In this document: positions 62,169-64,000 of the stretch, piece after piece
How positions within the stretch are numbered: position 1 is the first letter of the stretch
Layout: the number at the start of each line of letters is the position of its first letter
DNA from: Pseudomonas sp. ICMP22404
GTDB lineage: Bacteria > Pseudomonadota > Gammaproteobacteria > Pseudomonadales > Pseudomonadaceae
Direction of reading: 5' to 3'
DNA: 64,000 nt
Assembly (NCBI RefSeq): GCF_006227205.1
Contig: NZ_VCNG01000003.1
Location: forward strand, 186,001-250,000
Notes under the pieces: model-generated
Database searches by the model: none
Told to the model about the DNA's origin: nothing
Seen by the model: only the letters and a program-made list of their open reading frames with translations
Program-made: the position numbers and the translations under genes

Positions 62169-62178
62169 ATCCCCTCCT

Positions 62179-63720
62179 TCACAGCGCCATTTCAATCAGG
62201 CAAGGACCGCCATCGGCGGCCGCATTGGCCAAGGCGCATTGCAATTCGGCATTGGTGTGCACCGTGCTCGCCGCCAGGCCGTAGCCCTTGGCCAGGGCTT
62301 TCCAGTCGACGCGTGGACGGTCCAGCACGGTCAGGCTCAGGGCTTCGGGACCGAAATCAGTCATGCCAAACCGGCGCAACTCGTTCTGCAGAATTGCGTA
62401 GCGATGGTTGGCCGCAATCAGAATCACCACCGGCAGCTGTTCCCGGGCGATGCTCCACAGGGTCTGGATGGTGTACTGGGCACTGCCGTCCGATTGCAGG
62501 CAGAACACCCGATTGCCTCGCTCGGCCAGCGCTGCGCCGAACCCCACCGGAATGCCCTGGCCGATGGCCCCCCCGGTATTGGTCAGCACCCGATGCCGTG
62601 CGGCACGGGCCGACGCGGTGAAGAACGGGTAGCCGCAAGTGCCACCCTCCACCGAGACAATGCAGTCATCCGGCAACGAAGCGGCCAACACCTGCCCTAT
62701 CGACTGCGGGGTCAACTCGGCGGTAGCAGGCGGCAACTCGACCCCCATCGGCGTCGGCACGAAAGCCGGTGCTTCCAGTGCGTCGGCCAGTGCGGTGAGT
62801 GCACCGGCCACGTCATCACCGACGTCAGCCAGGTAAAGCAGGCGATCCCGTTCCGCCAAGCGAGACGGAATGCCTTCGTAGCCGAAGTAACTGATCGGCT
62901 CCGGAATGCCGGCACACACCACCGCGTCGTATTGGTCCAGGACGCCGATGGCCACTTCGGGGAAATAGGGCAAGCGATCCAGGTCCGGCAGGCCACCGCC
63001 GCGATAGCTCAAGCGCGGAAAGGTTTCGGCGAACAAGTGCACACCGGGCAGCTGTGCCAGGCGCCCTGCCGCTTCAAGGCCGGCAACCGACAGGCCCTGG
63101 TCACCCACGATAAACACCAGGCGCTGACCATTGCGCAGTGCCTGGGCGATGGCTTCGATCCGGTCACCGGCAAACCGCCGAACCGGCGCGTGCAAGGTGC
63201 TGAAGGCCGTTTCCTGCGCCACTTCGTTGGCTTGCAGGTCCATCGGCAGGATCAGGCTGGCGATCTGGCCCTTGGCTTGCCAGGCGGACCGCACGGCCTC
63301 CTGGAGATCCTCGCCGATACCCGATGCCGTGCGCGATGTACGCACCCAGCCGGAGACGCTCCCGGCCAATGCCTGGATATCGCTGGCCAGCGGCGGATCG
63401 TAGTTGACGTGCCAGGAGGCGTGATCGCCGATGACGTTGACGATCGGGGTGTTGGCGCGACGGGCATTGTGCAGGTTGGCAATGCCGTTGGCGAAACCAG
63501 GCCCCAGATGCGTCAGGGTCATCGCCGGCTTGCCGGCAATCCGGCCGTAACCGTCCGCGGCGCCAGTGCATACACCTTCGAACAAGGACAGAACCGGCTT
63601 GAGGGCCGGGGCGCTGGCCATGGCGGCCACCAGGGGGATTTCGGTCGTTCCGGGGTTGGCGAAACAGTACTCGATACCGCTTGCCACCGCCGCCTTCACT
63701 ATCAATTGCGCGCCATTCAT
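62179..63720 (-). CDS. ThDP-dependent decarboxylase (benzoylformate decarboxylase / IlvX-like)
   Basis: 513 residues. Pyr domain with Glu27 in FANPGTTEIPLVAAM, which activates thiamine diphosphate. The PP-domain metal/ThDP motif reads FCLQSDGSAQYTIQTLWSIA, with ILIAANHRYAIL following, close to benzoylformate decarboxylase and the IlvX subgroup often mislabelled acetolactate synthase. First gene of the operon. It would decarboxylate a 2-oxo acid to an aldehyde for the next gene's ALDH. No ACT-domain small subunit gene is present. Confidence 0.87.
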   Translation of the reverse strand: MNGAQLIVKAAVASGIEYCFANPGTTEIPLVAAMASAPALKPVLSLFEGVCTGAADGYGRIAGKPAMTLTHLGPGFANGIANLHNARRANTPIVNVIGDHASWHVNYDPPLASDIQALAGSVSGWVRTSRTASGIGEDLQEAVRSAWQAKGQIASLILPMDLQANEVAQETAFSTLHAPVRRFAGDRIEAIAQALRNGQRLVFIVGDQGLSVAGLEAAGRLAQLPGVHLFAETFPRLSYRGGGLPDLDRLPYFPEVAIGVLDQYDAVVCAGIPEPISYFGYEGIPSRLAERDRLLYLADVGDDVAGALTALADALEAPAFVPTPMGVELPPATAELTPQSIGQVLAASLPDDCIVSVEGGTCGYPFFTASARAARHRVLTNTGGAIGQGIPVGFGAALAERGNRVFCLQSDGSAQYTIQTLWSIAREQLPVVILIAANHRYAILQNELRRFGMTDFGPEALSLTVLDRPRVDWKALAKGYGLAASTVHTNAELQCALANAAADGGPCLIEMAL

Positions 63721-63992
63721 TTCCAGCCCTCTTGTTCGAGCGTTTGCAATGGCTGAGATTTATCACACATCAAAACCAACATAACAAGCATTTTATTTTC
63801 ATAAAGCTCGTATTTTGAGATTAATGTGAATTTATGGCGCATCATATCTTGCAAATCCGCTTGCATTTCTCAAGCCCTGGAGTAACGTTGCAGCGCTTGC
63901 ATCAGCCGGTGAGCAGGCTTTCCATCCCAGGCGCGTCTACCTATAGTGCTCACCAAACGGCCAGCCACGCGCCCTTCCCCTTTAGGAGCCAA
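63721..63992. promoter_or_regulatory. Divergent promoter region of the nine-gene operon
   Basis: 272 bases without a gene, AT-rich at 63750-63850, between the ThDP enzyme gene (minus) and the gene starting at 63993 (plus). It should carry the operon promoter. I cannot place -10/-35 boxes or an operator with confidence. Confidence 0.45.
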
Positions 63993-64000
63993 ATGAGCAG
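63993..64000 (+). CDS. Start of an unidentified gene, truncated by window end
   Basis: ATGAGCAG at 63993-64000 is preceded by AGGAG at 63984-63988 (4-base spacing), an acceptable start. Divergent from the nine-gene operon, so a regulator or transporter gene is plausible. Nothing else can be read. Confidence 0.45.

Noticed and set aside
61963..63756. 597-codon open frame on the plus strand
   Set aside because: Antisense to the ALDH and ThDP enzyme genes; Arg/Gln/His-rich and without a domain.

Overview
The window looks like chromosomal, accessory-rich sequence from a Pseudomonas of the fluorescens group. This is inferred from GC-rich coding sequence, an OprD-type porin, a VgrG-linked type VI secretion (T6SS) island, many LysR-regulated catabolic modules, and REP/REPIN-like palindromes built on GTGGCGAGGGGATTTATCCCC. 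No rRNA, tRNA, CRISPR array or complete insertion sequence was seen. Gene starts were refined from Shine-Dalgarno spacing and family length.

1-6015 (+): tail of a VgrG, then a T6SS cargo module: DUF6484 protein, DUF2169 protein, a ketoacyl-synthase-fold protein without its catalytic residues, a DUF4150/PAAR-like protein with a C-terminal toxin domain, a beta-propeller protein (candidate immunity protein) and a TIGR02270 HEAT-repeat protein. 6020-7217 (-): DUF1810 protein and a DJ-1/PfpI protein. 7313-13607: OprD porin, CitMHS transporter, DctA symporter and a PrpF/GalD-type isomerase, divergent from a LysR gene, which together suggest di/tricarboxylate use. 13743-22904: small stress and metabolic genes (cytochrome b561, GNAT, RidA, isochorismatase-like, NTF2-like, SDR, VOC), three LysR genes, a truncated alcohol dehydrogenase and an IS630-type transposase relic.

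22901-36981: nitrogen/amide catabolism. One set is ALDH, a creatininase-like protein and an MFS carrier, with a divergent LysR. A second is a true creatininase, a VOC protein and an NCS1 permease. Then follow azoreductase, an amidase-signature enzyme, a DUF1989 protein, two LysR genes and an APC permease. 37324-42036: EutR-like AraC regulator divergent from a class III aminotransferase and an ALDH, then cytochrome b561. 42079-46949: NagB-II-like SIS protein, ROK kinase and APC permease, divergent from a ROK repressor with an AT-rich inverted repeat between them (amino-sugar or fructosamine use). 47042-53092: MFS carrier, then a GntR-controlled polar amino acid ABC importer joined to a cytosolic gamma-glutamyltransferase.

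53434-63720 (-): the most interesting block. Nine tightly spaced genes plus an AraC gene encode a benzoylformate-decarboxylase-like ThDP enzyme, ALDH, an atypical SDR, a seven-Asp-box beta-propeller, a one-domain VOC protein with an extradiol-type metal triad, an AA_synth protein, an alpha/beta hydrolase, an MhpA-like flavin hydroxylase and an MhpD-like hydratase. The gene order suggests an aromatic-acid meta-cleavage pathway that I cannot match to a known operon. A new + strand gene starts at 63993 and runs off the window.
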